Origin: Bacteroidota bacterium
GTDB lineage: Bacteria > Bacteroidota > Bacteroidia > Chitinophagales > Chitinophagaceae
Direction: 5' to 3'
DNA length: 16,572 nt
Assembly (NCBI GenBank): GCA_947461985.1
Contig: CANHNT010000010.1
Coordinates: 1 to 16,572, forward strand
The notes below the pieces were generated by a model. It ran no database searches. It had not been told where the DNA came from and saw only the letters and a program-made list of their open reading frames with translations. This document shows positions 1 to 7,464 of the stretch, one piece after another (the first letter of the stretch is position 1; the number at the start of each line of letters is the position of its first letter). Made by a program: the position numbers and the translations under genes.

Positions 1-339
1 AAAATTGGAGAAACCTATAATATTGGAGGTCATAATGAATGGACGAATATTGATTTAATTCGATTATTATGTAAAATAATGGATGAAAAGTTAGGCAGGG
101 AAAAAGGAACAAATGAAAAATTAATTACGTTTGTAACAGATAGAGCCGGACATGATTTACGATATGCAATTGATGCAACAAAATTAAAAGAAGAATTGGG
201 ATGGATGCCCAGCCTTCAATTTGAAGAAGGATTAAGTAAAACAGTAGATTGGTATTTAGACAATTCAGAATGGTTGAAAAATGTGACGAGTGGCGATTAT
301 GCGAACTATTATTCTAATCAATATAGTTTAGGAGTTTAG
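1..339 (+). CDS. rfbB: dTDP-glucose 4,6-dehydratase, C-terminal part (5' end outside window)
   Basis: The open frame runs from base 1, and the visible 112 residues match the C-terminal end of RfbB/RmlB. This NAD-dependent SDR converts dTDP-glucose to dTDP-4-keto-6-deoxyglucose in the cytoplasm, the second step toward dTDP-rhamnose and related deoxysugars. Diagnostic features are GETYNIGGHNEW near the start, the following NIDLIRLLC helix, the RAGHDLRYAID motif that lies in the substrate-binding region of this family, the LGWMP segment and the terminal VDWYL and SGDYANYY stretch. The NAD-binding Gly-rich motif and the YxxxK catalytic pair are upstream of the window. The last residues (SLGV, then TAG) are encoded by the first copy of a GTTTAG-type repeat at 326-340, so the native C-terminus may have been altered when the adjacent S23 cassette arrived. 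rfbA follows after that cassette. The gene identity is secure; the full length is not visible. Confidence 0.93.
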   Translation, partial: KIGETYNIGGHNEWTNIDLIRLLCKIMDEKLGREKGTNEKLITFVTDRAGHDLRYAIDATKLKEELGWMPSLQFEEGLSKTVDWYLDNSEWLKNVTSGDYANYYSNQYSLGV

Positions 340-355
340 GGTTTAGAAGTTTAGT
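326..355 (+). repeat. Tandem 15-bp GTTTAG repeat, left end of the S23 cassette
   Basis: Two adjacent 15-bp units, 326-340 (GTTTAGGAGTTTAGG) and 341-355 (GTTTAGAAGTTTAGT), differ at two positions. The second unit is the exact reverse complement of 739-753 on the other side of the S23-type gene. The first unit contains the TAG stop of rfbB. The arrangement resembles the terminal repeats of S23-containing intervening sequences. It is read directly from the sequence; mobility is inference. Confidence 0.85.
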
Positions 356-367
356 TAAAAATTTGAC

Positions 368-736
368 ATGAAAATATATTCTTTTGAAAAATTAATTTGT
401 TGGCAAAAAGCAAAGGAATTATCTAAATGGATATATAAACTAACATTAAACTTTCCACCAGAAGAAAAATTTGGAATTGTTTCTCAAATGAGAAGAGCTT
501 CGATTTCAATTGCATCCAATATTGCTGAAGGAACTTCAAGAAAAACAAAAAAAGATCAAGCTAAATTTTCTATTATTGCATATAGTAGTACAATTGAACT
601 TCTCAATGATTTAATAATCGTTTTTGAATTAAATTTTATTACAAAAAATGAATACGAAACTGGCAGAAACTTAATAGAAGAAGTAACAAGACTCATTTCA
701 TCATTACATAAATCACAACAAGAACTAAATCCTTAA
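368..736 (+). CDS. Four-helix-bundle protein, S23 / 23S rRNA intervening-sequence type
   Basis: This 122-residue protein has the hallmarks of the S23 (23S rRNA intervening-sequence protein, TIGR02436-type) family. They are an N-terminal SFEKLICWQKA segment, then FPPEEKFGIVSQMRRASISIASNIAEG around residues 30-55, then a long helical C-terminal half ending near LISSLHKSQQ. Members fold as a four-helix bundle and form oligomers, and the accessory protein Avd of diversity-generating retroelements shares the fold. The family was first seen in ORFs inside intervening sequences of 23S rRNA. Free-standing copies are common in Bacteroidota and their function is not established. The start ATG lies 13 bp after the left repeat and the stop lies 2 bp before the right repeat, so the gene nearly fills the cassette. 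No reverse transcriptase or variable-repeat gene is nearby, so a retroelement role is not supported here. It interrupts an otherwise ordinary rfbB-rfbA pair. Confidence 0.88.
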   Translation: MKIYSFEKLICWQKAKELSKWIYKLTLNFPPEEKFGIVSQMRRASISIASNIAEGTSRKTKKDQAKFSIIAYSSTIELLNDLIIVFELNFITKNEYETGRNLIEEVTRLISSLHKSQQELNP

Positions 737-738
737 AC

Positions 739-753
739 ACTAAACTTCTAAAC
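739..753 (-). repeat. Right inverted copy of the 15-bp GTTTAG repeat
   Basis: ACTAAACTTCTAAAC is the perfect reverse complement of 341-355. It begins 2 bp after the S23 stop and ends 9 bp before the rfbA ATG. In RNA the two copies could pair into a 15-bp stem with the whole S23 reading frame in the loop. The other left unit (326-340) could pair with it less well, giving an alternative stem. Confidence 0.88.
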
Positions 754-762
754 TAAAAGAAA

Positions 763-1626
763 ATGAAAGGAATTATATTAGCAGGTGGCTCAGGCACACG
801 ATTATATCCAATAACAAAGGCAATTTCGAAACAATTAATGCCCATTTATGATAAACCCATGATTTATTACCCACTATCGGTTTTAATGATGGCAGGCATT
901 AATGAAATTTTAATTATTACTACACCCGAAGACAATGATCAATTTATTCGACTTTTAGGAAATGGTTCTGAAATTGGTTGTAAAATAACCTATGCTAAAC
1001 AAGAGGTTCCAAATGGGTTAGCCCAAGCATTTGTAATTGGGGAAGAGTTTATTGGAAATGATAAAGTAGCATTAATTTTAGGAGATAATATTTTTTATGG
1101 CAGTGGTTTAGGACGTCAATTGCAAACCCTGCAAAATGTAGTAGGAGGTTATGTGTTTGCATACCCTGTTTCTGACCCCGAACGATATGGAGTTGTTGAA
1201 TTTGATGAAAATTTTAACGCAAAATCAATTGAAGAAAAGCCACTACATCCAAAATCGAATTATGCTGTTCCTGGATTGTATTTTTACGACAATAGTGTGG
1301 TTGAAATTGCCAAAAACCTAAAACCTTCAGCAAGAGGCGAATATGAAATTACAGATGTCAATAAAATTTATTTAGCGCAAGGAAATCTAAACGTTTCTGT
1401 TTTAGATAGAACAACGGCTTGGTTAGATACGGGCACGTTTGATAGCCTGCACGATGCCTCAGAATTTGTACGTGTTATTGAAAAACGACAAGGAACAAAG
1501 ATTGGTTGTATTGAAGAAATTGCCTTTGTAATGAAATATATTAATGAGACACAATTGAAAAATCTCGGAGAGAAGCTTATAAAAAGTGGCTATGGTGACT
1601 ATTTACTAAATCTTATCAAAAATTAA
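763..1626 (+). CDS. rfbA: Glucose-1-phosphate thymidylyltransferase
   Basis: This enzyme joins glucose-1-phosphate to dTTP to give dTDP-glucose and pyrophosphate, the entry step of the dTDP-deoxysugar pathway, and feeds RfbB upstream. The 287-residue length is normal for RfbA/RmlA. The nucleotidyltransferase signature [13 protein letters not shown] lies at residues 6-18 and [15 protein letters not shown] follows. LGDNIFYG at 106-113 carries the metal-binding Asp. EEKP (157-160), RGEYEITD (191-198) and WLDTGTF (220-226) are the usual sugar-binding and family motifs. The ATG at 763 gives the expected MKGIILAGG start. It lies 9 bp after the right S23 repeat and no separate promoter is evident, so it is probably read with rfbB. 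rfbC and rfbD are not visible, so whether the end product is dTDP-rhamnose cannot be told from this window. Confidence 0.97.
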   Translation: MKGIILAGGSGTRLYPITKAISKQLMPIYDKPMIYYPLSVLMMAGINEILIITTPEDNDQFIRLLGNGSEIGCKITYAKQEVPNGLAQAFVIGEEFIGNDKVALILGDNIFYGSGLGRQLQTLQNVVGGYVFAYPVSDPERYGVVEFDENFNAKSIEEKPLHPKSNYAVPGLYFYDNSVVEIAKNLKPSARGEYEITDVNKIYLAQGNLNVSVLDRTTAWLDTGTFDSLHDASEFVRVIEKRQGTKIGCIEEIAFVMKYINETQLKNLGEKLIKSGYGDYLLNLIKN

Positions 1627-1637
1627 TATAAATTTTG

Positions 1638-1650
1638 TTACTTTCGCATC
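1638..1650 (+). promoter_or_regulatory. Possible -7 promoter element before the wbpD-like gene
   Basis: TTACTTTCGCATC in the 36-bp gap after rfbA resembles the TAnnTTTG -7 element of Bacteroidota and lies about 12 bp before the ATG at 1663. No clear -33 TTG partner is present at the usual spacing, so this is a weak call. The gap is the longest between genes of this block, which makes a new transcription start plausible. Confidence 0.33.
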
Positions 1651-1662
1651 AATCTAATTAAT

Positions 1663-2241
1663 ATGGATACAAATTACTTTGCCCATCCTTCTGCTATTGT
1701 TGACGAAGGATGTAAAATTGAAAATGGAGTTAAAATATGGCATTTTAGTCATATCATGCCTAATTGCATAATAGGTGAAAATTGTAATATTGGTCAAAAT
1801 GTTGTGATATCACCTGAAGTTGTATTAGGGAAAAATGTAAAAATTCAAAACAATGTTTCTATTTACACCGGTGTTACCTGTGGAGATGATGTATTTTTAG
1901 GCCCGTCGTGTGTATTTACGAACGTAACAAACCCAAGAAGTGGCGTTAATAGAAGAGGTCAATATGACAAAACGCATGTTGGTAATGGAGCATCGATAGG
2001 AGCAAATGCGACTATTGTATGTGGACATGATATCGGTAATTTTGCTTTTATTGGAGCAGGTGCTGTGGTTACAAAAAACGTACCCGATTATGCCCTATTA
2101 GTTGGAAATCCAGCAAAACAAATTGGTTGGATGAGCGAATATGGTCATAAATTGTTGTTTAATAGCGATGGGATTGCCATTTGTGAAGAAAGCCAACAAG
2201 AATATAAATTAGATAACAATATAGTTACTAGAATAAAGTAA
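1663..2241 (+). CDS. wbpD: UDP-2-acetamido-3-amino-glucuronate N-acetyltransferase-like (WbpD/WlbB type)
   Basis: This is a 192-residue left-handed beta-helix acyltransferase, almost exactly the length of WbpD/WlbB. Hexapeptide repeats run from about residue 12 to 150 (for example NGVKIWHFSHI, IIGENCNIGQN, VVISPEVVLGKNVKI). The segment VFTNVTNPRS at 84-93, the Arg-rich loop that follows, and GASIGANATIVCGHDIG at 109-125 are typical of enzymes that acetylate the 3-amino group of UDP-GlcNAc3NA with acetyl-CoA. The tail, with GNPAKQIGWMSEYG near 148-161, is also characteristic. The next gene, 6 bp downstream, is a WbpB-like dehydrogenase of the same pathway, which strengthens the call. The pathway makes UDP-2,3-diacetamido-glucuronic acid or its epimers for surface polysaccharides. 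The exact substrate is inferred; acetylation of another UDP-amino sugar remains possible. A WbpE-type aminotransferase to supply the substrate is not in the window. Confidence 0.8.
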   Translation: MDTNYFAHPSAIVDEGCKIENGVKIWHFSHIMPNCIIGENCNIGQNVVISPEVVLGKNVKIQNNVSIYTGVTCGDDVFLGPSCVFTNVTNPRSGVNRRGQYDKTHVGNGASIGANATIVCGHDIGNFAFIGAGAVVTKNVPDYALLVGNPAKQIGWMSEYGHKLLFNSDGIAICEESQQEYKLDNNIVTRIK

Positions 2242-2247
2242 TATTTT

Positions 2248-3258
2248 ATGGGAAAAATAAAATTTGCCGTTATAGGCTGTGGGCATATTGGAAAAAGACA
2301 TGCTGAAATGATTTCAAGAAATGAGGAATCAGAATTGGTTGCTTTAGTAGATGTAAAAGAAAAAAGTAAATTAGGGATTGAATCATTTAACGTTCCTTTT
2401 TTTAATTCTATTGAAGAATTATTAGCATCCGACATTGCGGAAACAATTGATGTAATTAACATTGCTTCTCCAAATGGATTTCATGCTGAACATGCACTTT
2501 TGGCATTGGAAGCTAAAAAGCATATTGTGGTTGAAAAACCAATGTCATTAAACAAACAAGATGCCGAAAAAGTTATTTTTAAAGCTTTACACGTTCACAA
2601 ACAAGTGTTTGCAGTCATGCAAAACAGATATAGCCCACCCAGTGTTTGGATAAAAGACGTTATTGAAAGTGGCAAATTAGGTAAAATTTTCATGATGCAA
2701 TTAAATTGCTATTGGAATAGAGACGATAGATATTATAAAGCAGATAGCTGGCATGGTAAAAAAGAATTAGATGGTGGCACGTTATTTACACAATTTTCTC
2801 ATTTTATCGATTTGATGTATTGGTTATTTGGTGATATTCAGAATGTAAATGCACGATTTGCTAATTTTAATCATAGTCAATTAACCGAATTTAAAGAAGA
2901 TAGCGGAGTTATTAATTTTGAATTTGTGAATGGTGGTTTAGGCTGTTTAAATTTCTCGACTTCTATTTGGGATAAAAATTTAGAAAGCTCAATGACTATT
3001 ATTGGAGAACATGGAAGTGTAAAAATTGGTGGTCAATATATGGATAAAGTAGAAGTTTGTCACATTAAAGACTATGAAATGCCTGAACTAGCACCTACCA
3101 ATCCTGGTAACGATTATGGAGCCTATAAAGGAAGTGCTGCAAATCATCATTACATCATTGAAAATGTAGTGGATGTATTAAAAAACAGAGCAACTATTAC
3201 CACCAATGCACTAGAAGGCTTGAAAGTGGTAGATATTATTGAAAGAATGTATAAATAA
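2248..3258 (+). CDS. wbpB: Gfo/Idh/MocA oxidoreductase, WbpB/WlbA-like UDP-GlcNAc-uronate 3-dehydrogenase
   Basis: This 336-residue NAD(P)-dependent oxidoreductase starts with a Rossmann motif (FAVIGCGHIGKRH, residues 6-18). It has the family EKP motif at 96-98, whose Lys97 is the usual catalytic lysine. NRDDRYYKADSWHG (157-170) and GGTLFTQFSHFIDLMYW (176-192) follow, with His185 in the catalytic position. These internal motifs and the C-terminal VVDIIERMYK ending resemble WbpB/WlbA. That enzyme oxidises C3 of UDP-N-acetylglucosaminuronic acid, after which WbpE transaminates and WbpD acetylates. The gene sits 6 bp after the wbpD-like gene and 7 bp before the next SDR gene, so it is clearly part of one operon. 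The superfamily is broad, so the substrate assignment rests on the WbpD-like neighbour. No UDP-GlcNAc 6-dehydrogenase (WbpA) gene is visible. Confidence 0.78.
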   Translation: MGKIKFAVIGCGHIGKRHAEMISRNEESELVALVDVKEKSKLGIESFNVPFFNSIEELLASDIAETIDVINIASPNGFHAEHALLALEAKKHIVVEKPMSLNKQDAEKVIFKALHVHKQVFAVMQNRYSPPSVWIKDVIESGKLGKIFMMQLNCYWNRDDRYYKADSWHGKKELDGGTLFTQFSHFIDLMYWLFGDIQNVNARFANFNHSQLTEFKEDSGVINFEFVNGGLGCLNFSTSIWDKNLESSMTIIGEHGSVKIGGQYMDKVEVCHIKDYEMPELAPTNPGNDYGAYKGSAANHHYIIENVVDVLKNRATITTNALEGLKVVDIIERMYK

Positions 3259-3265
3259 GAAAGAA

Positions 3266-4237
3266 ATGGATTTAACTAACTCGAAATGTTTAGTAATAGG
3301 TGGCGCAGGATTTATTGGGAGCTTTGTTGTAGCTGAACTGTTAAAAGAAAATGTAAAAGAAGTTGTTGTTTATGACAATTTTGCTCGTGGGAAAAAAGAA
3401 TATTTAACAGAGTCTTTAAAAGATCAAAGATGTTCAATATTCCCAATTGGAGGCGACATTAGAGAAATTGATATACTTAATGATGCTATGAAAGGTGTCG
3501 ATTATGTATTTTGTTTAGCCGCTATGTGGCTTTTACATTGCAAAGATTATCCAAGAACAGCGTTTGATGTAAATATTGCTGGTACGTTTAATGTGCTAGA
3601 AGCTTGTGTAAAAAACAATGTAAAAAAACTGGTTTGGTCGTCTTCGGCTTCTGTTTATGGAGATGCAGTTGAATTGCCAATGACAGAATCACATCCATAC
3701 AACAACAAAAATTTCTATGGTGCTACAAAAATAGCTGGAGAAGCGATGGCAACAGCTTTTAACGACCGATATGGCTTAGAAATAATTGGATTAAGATATA
3801 TGAATGTGTATGGACCACATCAAGATCAAACAGCTGCATACACTGGCGTAATTCCTATTATGCTGAATAAAATTGAAGCCAATGAAGCTCCTATAATTAA
3901 TGGCGATGGAAGTCAAGCGTATGATTTTATTTACGTCGAAGACGTAGCAAGATGCAACGTACAATCTATGAAATCAGATCAAAAATTTGGATTTTATAAT
4001 GTTGGGACTGAGATTCAAACATCTATTAAAGAACTTTGTGACTTAATATTGAACTTAAAAAACTCTGAATTAAAAGTAAATTATAAACCCTACAGTGAAG
4101 ATGATGCACGTGCATTGGTTCAAAATAGAATAGGAAGCAAAGTAAAAGCCGAAAAAGAACTTGGGTTTGACTATAAATATTCTTTGAAAGAAGGTTTAGA
4201 AAAATTAATTGAATGGAGAAATAAAAACTATTTCTAA
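3266..4237 (+). CDS. NAD-dependent epimerase/dehydratase (UDP-hexose 4-epimerase-type SDR)
   Basis: This 323-residue extended short-chain dehydrogenase acts on a nucleotide sugar in the cytoplasm. The NAD-binding motif GGAGFIG is at residues 12-18, SSSASVYG at 125-132 and the catalytic Tyr151 and Lys155 in YGATK. RYMNVYGP (177-184) and YDFIYVEDVAR (219-229) are family motifs of UDP-glucose and UDP-GlcNAc 4-epimerases. I chose the ATG at 3266 because it leaves 7 bp after the previous stop and gives a normal short N-terminus. An in-frame ATG at 3239 would add nine residues and overlap the upstream gene by 20 bp. The loop AAMWLLHCKDYP (85-96) departs from the HLAA pattern of classical GalE, so a specialised substrate such as the uronic acid made by the neighbours is possible. 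The exact epimerisation or dehydration reaction cannot be assigned. It is followed after 2 bp by the amidotransferase gene. Confidence 0.88.
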   Translation: MDLTNSKCLVIGGAGFIGSFVVAELLKENVKEVVVYDNFARGKKEYLTESLKDQRCSIFPIGGDIREIDILNDAMKGVDYVFCLAAMWLLHCKDYPRTAFDVNIAGTFNVLEACVKNNVKKLVWSSSASVYGDAVELPMTESHPYNNKNFYGATKIAGEAMATAFNDRYGLEIIGLRYMNVYGPHQDQTAAYTGVIPIMLNKIEANEAPIINGDGSQAYDFIYVEDVARCNVQSMKSDQKFGFYNVGTEIQTSIKELCDLILNLKNSELKVNYKPYSEDDARALVQNRIGSKVKAEKELGFDYKYSLKEGLEKLIEWRNKNYF

Positions 4238-4239
4238 CG

Positions 4240-6132
4240 ATGTGTGGAATTTCTGGTATATTTAATTTAAACAAACAACCTGTTTCTCAGCACATATTAA
4301 AAAATATGTCTGATGCATTGGTACACAGAGGCCCTGATGGGGAAGGTTTGTTTATTGATGATTATATTGGATTAGGACATAGGAGACTTTCAATTTTAGA
4401 CACTTCAAATAAAGCAGCTCAACCCATGCAATCAAAAGATGGAAATTGGGTGATTGTGTTTAATGGATGTATTTACAATTATTTAGAATTAAAATTAGAT
4501 CTGCAATCGAAAGGACATATTTTTCATAGTACAGGGGATACCGAAGTGATTTGTGAAGGACTTGCAGAATATGGTATTGATTTTATAAAAAAGCTTAATG
4601 GTATGTTTGCCATTGCTGCTTGGAATAAATCCACAAAAGAATTATGGTTAAACCGAGATCGATTTGGAGTTAAACCTTTATATATTTTCATACACGAGGA
4701 TGTCGTTCTTTTTGCCTCTGAGATTAAAGCCTTTTTGAAACATCCCTTATTTAAGGTTGAAGTAAATTTAAGTGCACTAAACGAATATTTTACGTTTCAA
4801 AATGTTTTTAGTTTTGATACTTTATTTAAAAACGTAGAAATGTTGCCTCCGGCTAACACCGTAAAAATTAATTTAGAAACGAAGAAAATAACGCATAATT
4901 GTTGGTGGGATTATAACTTTACGCAACCCGATAATTCAATGACATTAGAATTTGCTAAAACAGAAACGGAGAGACTACTTTCCAAAGCTGTTGCAAAGCA
5001 AATGGTGGCAGACGTTCCTGTTGGAAGTTATTTAAGTGGTGGAATGGATAGTGGCTCTTTAAGTGTATTAGCAAGTAAACATGTAGAAAGAATGTACACA
5101 TTTACTGCAGGCTTTGAAATGAGTGAAGTACATGGTGTAGAATCTGGATATGATGAAAGAATTGATGCAGAATTAACTGCTAATTACATCAAATCTGAAC
5201 ATTATGAACAAGTAATCAATGCTGGTGATATTAAATGGAGTTTACCTAGAGTCATTTGGCATTTAGAAGATTTGAGAGTTGGCATGAGCTACCCTAATTA
5301 TTACATAAGTAGGTTAGCATCTAAATTCGTAAAAGTATGCTTGCAAGGTACAGGTGGTGATGAACTATATGGAGGATACCCTTGGAGATACTATCGAGTT
5401 TTTCAATCCTTAGATCAAAAAGATTTTTTTACTAATTATTATGGATTTTGGCAACGATTGGTAAATGATGAAGATAAAAAACAATTATTTCAGCCCGATA
5501 TATACGAAAGAATTGACATAGAAGCCCCTAAAAAAATATTTGAAAAGGTTTTTACGTTTAATGATCAATTAAAATATGCAACTCCTGAAGAACATATTCA
5601 AAACAGTTTATATTTTGAAATTAAAACATTTTTACCCGGCTTATTGTTAGTAGGTGATAAATTAGCGATGGCCAATGGACTTGAAGAAAGATTTCCATTT
5701 TTAGATAATGAACTCGTCGATTTTGCTCAAAAAATTCCGCTAAAATACAAATTGGCTAATTTGGAGAACATGAAAAAAATTGATGAAAACACAATTGGTA
5801 ACAAAAGAAATTTATATCAAGAATATGATGATGGAAAAAATGTTTTAAGAATGGCTATGTCCGACATTTTACCAGAAAAAATCATTAACAGAAAAAAACA
5901 AGGATTTAGCGCTCCTGACGAAAGTTGGTATAGAGGCGAAAATTCTGGTTATGTGAAAGAGTTACTTTTAGGAAAAAATATAGCTTGTCATGAATTTATT
6001 TCACCAGCGTATATTGAAAAAATAATTTACGAACATTGTGAATTACGAATAAATCATCGTTTACTTATTTGGAGTTTCATGTCTTTCGAATGGTGGTGTC
6101 GTCTATTTTTGCATAATGAAAAAATAAATTAA
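4240..6132 (+). CDS. asnB: Asparagine synthase-type glutamine amidotransferase (possibly amidates a sugar acid)
   Basis: This 630-residue protein has the two domains of AsnB. The N-terminal class II (Ntn) glutaminase begins MCGISGIF, so Cys2 is the nucleophile after Met removal, and carries GHRRLSILD near residues 46-54 and a GDTE segment. The synthetase domain has the PP-loop SGGMDSG at 266-272 for ATP, then GTGGDELYGGY and ERFPFLDNELVDF. It transfers ammonia from glutamine to an adenylated carboxylate. In polysaccharide loci such proteins often amidate uronic acids rather than aspartate (WbpS-type). With WbpB- and WbpD-like genes just upstream, that role is a fair inference. One oddity is that the usual NGEIYNY motif reads NGCIYNY, with Cys77 in place of a Glu that helps hold the glutamine amino group in E. 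coli AsnB. Housekeeping asparagine synthesis cannot be excluded. The gene starts 2 bp after the SDR gene and ends 5 bp before the next gene. Confidence 0.92.
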   Translation: MCGISGIFNLNKQPVSQHILKNMSDALVHRGPDGEGLFIDDYIGLGHRRLSILDTSNKAAQPMQSKDGNWVIVFNGCIYNYLELKLDLQSKGHIFHSTGDTEVICEGLAEYGIDFIKKLNGMFAIAAWNKSTKELWLNRDRFGVKPLYIFIHEDVVLFASEIKAFLKHPLFKVEVNLSALNEYFTFQNVFSFDTLFKNVEMLPPANTVKINLETKKITHNCWWDYNFTQPDNSMTLEFAKTETERLLSKAVAKQMVADVPVGSYLSGGMDSGSLSVLASKHVERMYTFTAGFEMSEVHGVESGYDERIDAELTANYIKSEHYEQVINAGDIKWSLPRVIWHLEDLRVGMSYPNYYISRLASKFVKVCLQGTGGDELYGGYPWRYYRVFQSLDQKDFFTNYYGFWQRLVNDEDKKQLFQPDIYERIDIEAPKKIFEKVFTFNDQLKYATPEEHIQNSLYFEIKTFLPGLLLVGDKLAMANGLEERFPFLDNELVDFAQKIPLKYKLANLENMKKIDENTIGNKRNLYQEYDDGKNVLRMAMSDILPEKIINRKKQGFSAPDESWYRGENSGYVKELLLGKNIACHEFISPAYIEKIIYEHCELRINHRLLIWSFMSFEWWCRLFLHNEKIN

Positions 6133-6137
6133 ACAAC

Positions 6138-6959
6138 TTGAAAAAAAAAATAGTACTTATAGGAAGTGAAGGCTTGGTTGGAAAATCATTTCAAAAATTG
6201 TACTGCCAAAAATATGATATTGTAACGGTAGATAAACACAATTCGATTTCAGAGATTGAAATTGCGAAAGATATCGATTCGATTGTTTTTTTAGCTCAAT
6301 CTGAAGACTATAAAAATCCAGAATTGACAGAAAATTTGTTTCAAGTTAATGTTGAATTATTATTTAACACCTTGTCTAGATTTAAAAATACAAATACTAA
6401 ATTCATTCATTTCTCAACAGGCTCTGTTTACAAAAATAACCAACTTGATTTAAAAACAGATTCTCCATTGGATGATATGAGTACCAATCCTTATGTTTTA
6501 TCTAAAATAATAGGTGAAAAATGTATTCAAGCATTTTCTAATGTATATCAATCAATAGATATTGTAAGACCCTTTTTTATTTATGGCCCTGCACAAAATG
6601 CCCAAATGCTATTTAGTGTGATGATTGATAAAATCAAAAAGAATGAACCGATTAAATTAAGTGGAGAAAAAGGATTAATATTCAATCCAATTTATTGCGA
6701 TGATGTTTCAAAAATGATTGACATTTTAATAAATTCTACCGACTCTAATCACAAAATAGCATATCATAATGCTGCTGGAAAAAACATACATTCACTGCAT
6801 GAAATGCTGACAATGGCTGCTGCTATTTTAGGGAAAACAACTAATATAGAAATTACAGGAAACCAAGACACCCAATTAACAGCTGAAGTGAATTCCTCGT
6901 TTTTTCAACTAGAAACTAATTTAGAAGAAGGTTTACGTAAAACGATATTGAATGAATAA
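6138..6959 (+). CDS. NAD-dependent epimerase/dehydratase family SDR, TTG start
   Basis: This 273-residue SDR of the nucleotide-sugar type has a Gly-rich motif GSEGLVG at residues 9-15. FSTGSVY at 92-98 is the catalytic Ser/Thr strand, and Tyr119 and Lys123 in YVLSK are the catalytic pair. RPFFIYGP (144-151) and FNPIYCDDV form the usual substrate-domain motifs. It is shorter than the upstream epimerase and its C-terminal domain is compact. The substrate is unknown; reductase, epimerase or dehydratase are all possible. The start is TTG, because no ATG or GTG lies close enough and the MKKKIVLIG N-terminus fits the Rossmann strand. Ten A residues follow the TTG directly (6141-6150), and loss of one A would put a TAG at codon 5. 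The stop overlaps the next gene by 8 bp (ATGAATAA), which suggests translational coupling. Confidence 0.85.
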   Translation: MKKKIVLIGSEGLVGKSFQKLYCQKYDIVTVDKHNSISEIEIAKDIDSIVFLAQSEDYKNPELTENLFQVNVELLFNTLSRFKNTNTKFIHFSTGSVYKNNQLDLKTDSPLDDMSTNPYVLSKIIGEKCIQAFSNVYQSIDIVRPFFIYGPAQNAQMLFSVMIDKIKKNEPIKLSGEKGLIFNPIYCDDVSKMIDILINSTDSNHKIAYHNAAGKNIHSLHEMLTMAAAILGKTTNIEITGNQDTQLTAEVNSSFFQLETNLEEGLRKTILNE

Positions 6960-7464
6960 AGATAAACTATTTTTTTTCGTACAAGCTTTACTAAGATATT
7001 TTCCTTATAAATTAGGTCTTTATCTTAGACAGAAATTATATCCCTATTTTTTCAATTCCTTCGGAAAAAATGTAAGAATATTTGATAGCGTAATCATTAA
7101 ATATCCTAGCGAAATTTCATTAGGAAACGACATTACAATTAACCAATTTTGTTACATCGTTGGAAAAGGAGGATTGAATATAGGCAATGATGTAATGATT
7201 GGAGCAGCATCAAAAATGACTACAACCAGTCATGATTTTGAGAGAACAGATATTCCTATGCGTTTACAAGGTATTTCGTTTAAACCTATTGTTATTGAAG
7301 ACGATGTTTGGATAGGATTTAATGTAGTTATACTAGGAGGTAGTGTCATCAAGAAAGGCAGTATTGTCGCTACTGGTTGTGTTGTAAATGGGATAGAATT
7401 TCCTATATTTGCAGTGATTGGGGGTACTCCTGCAAAACAACTAAAATCTCGTAATTACAACTAA
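6952..7464 (+). CDS. Hexapeptide-repeat acyltransferase (WbbJ/maltose O-acetyltransferase type)
   Basis: This 170-residue left-handed beta-helix acyltransferase probably O- or N-acetylates a sugar or a lipid-linked sugar in this glycan locus. Imperfect hexapeptides run from about residue 40 (GKNVRIF) through ISLGNDITINQ (55-65) and LNIGNDVMIGA (75-85). The loop TTTSHDFERTDIPM at 90-103 carries His94, the usual catalytic base. IEDDVWIGFNVVILGG (115-130) and VIGGTPAKQL (155-164) complete the family pattern. The first 35 residues are basic and aromatic (FFFVQALLRYFPYK), suggesting contact with the membrane or with other proteins. The gene starts inside the stop region of the preceding SDR gene, and its TAA shares an A with the next ATG (TAATG at 7464), so three genes are coupled. 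The acceptor cannot be told from sequence. Confidence 0.9.
   Translation: MNKDKLFFFVQALLRYFPYKLGLYLRQKLYPYFFNSFGKNVRIFDSVIIKYPSEISLGNDITINQFCYIVGKGGLNIGNDVMIGAASKMTTTSHDFERTDIPMRLQGISFKPIVIEDDVWIGFNVVILGGSVIKKGSIVATGCVVNGIEFPIFAVIGGTPAKQLKSRNYN

Noticed and set aside
326..753. Diversity-generating retroelement, because of the Avd-like fold of the S23 protein
   Set aside because: No reverse transcriptase, template repeat or variable-repeat target is seen nearby, and the flanking inverted repeats fit the intervening-sequence type better.
2145..2462. 105-codon minus-strand open frame across the wbpD-wbpB junction
   Set aside because: Both + strand genes have strong family motifs over the same bases, so this is a chance frame.
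3239..3265. Upstream in-frame ATG that would lengthen the epimerase by nine residues
   Set aside because: It overlaps the end of the preceding gene by 20 bp and adds a charged extension before the Rossmann strand, whereas the ATG at 3266 sits 7 bp after the stop and gives a normal N-terminus.
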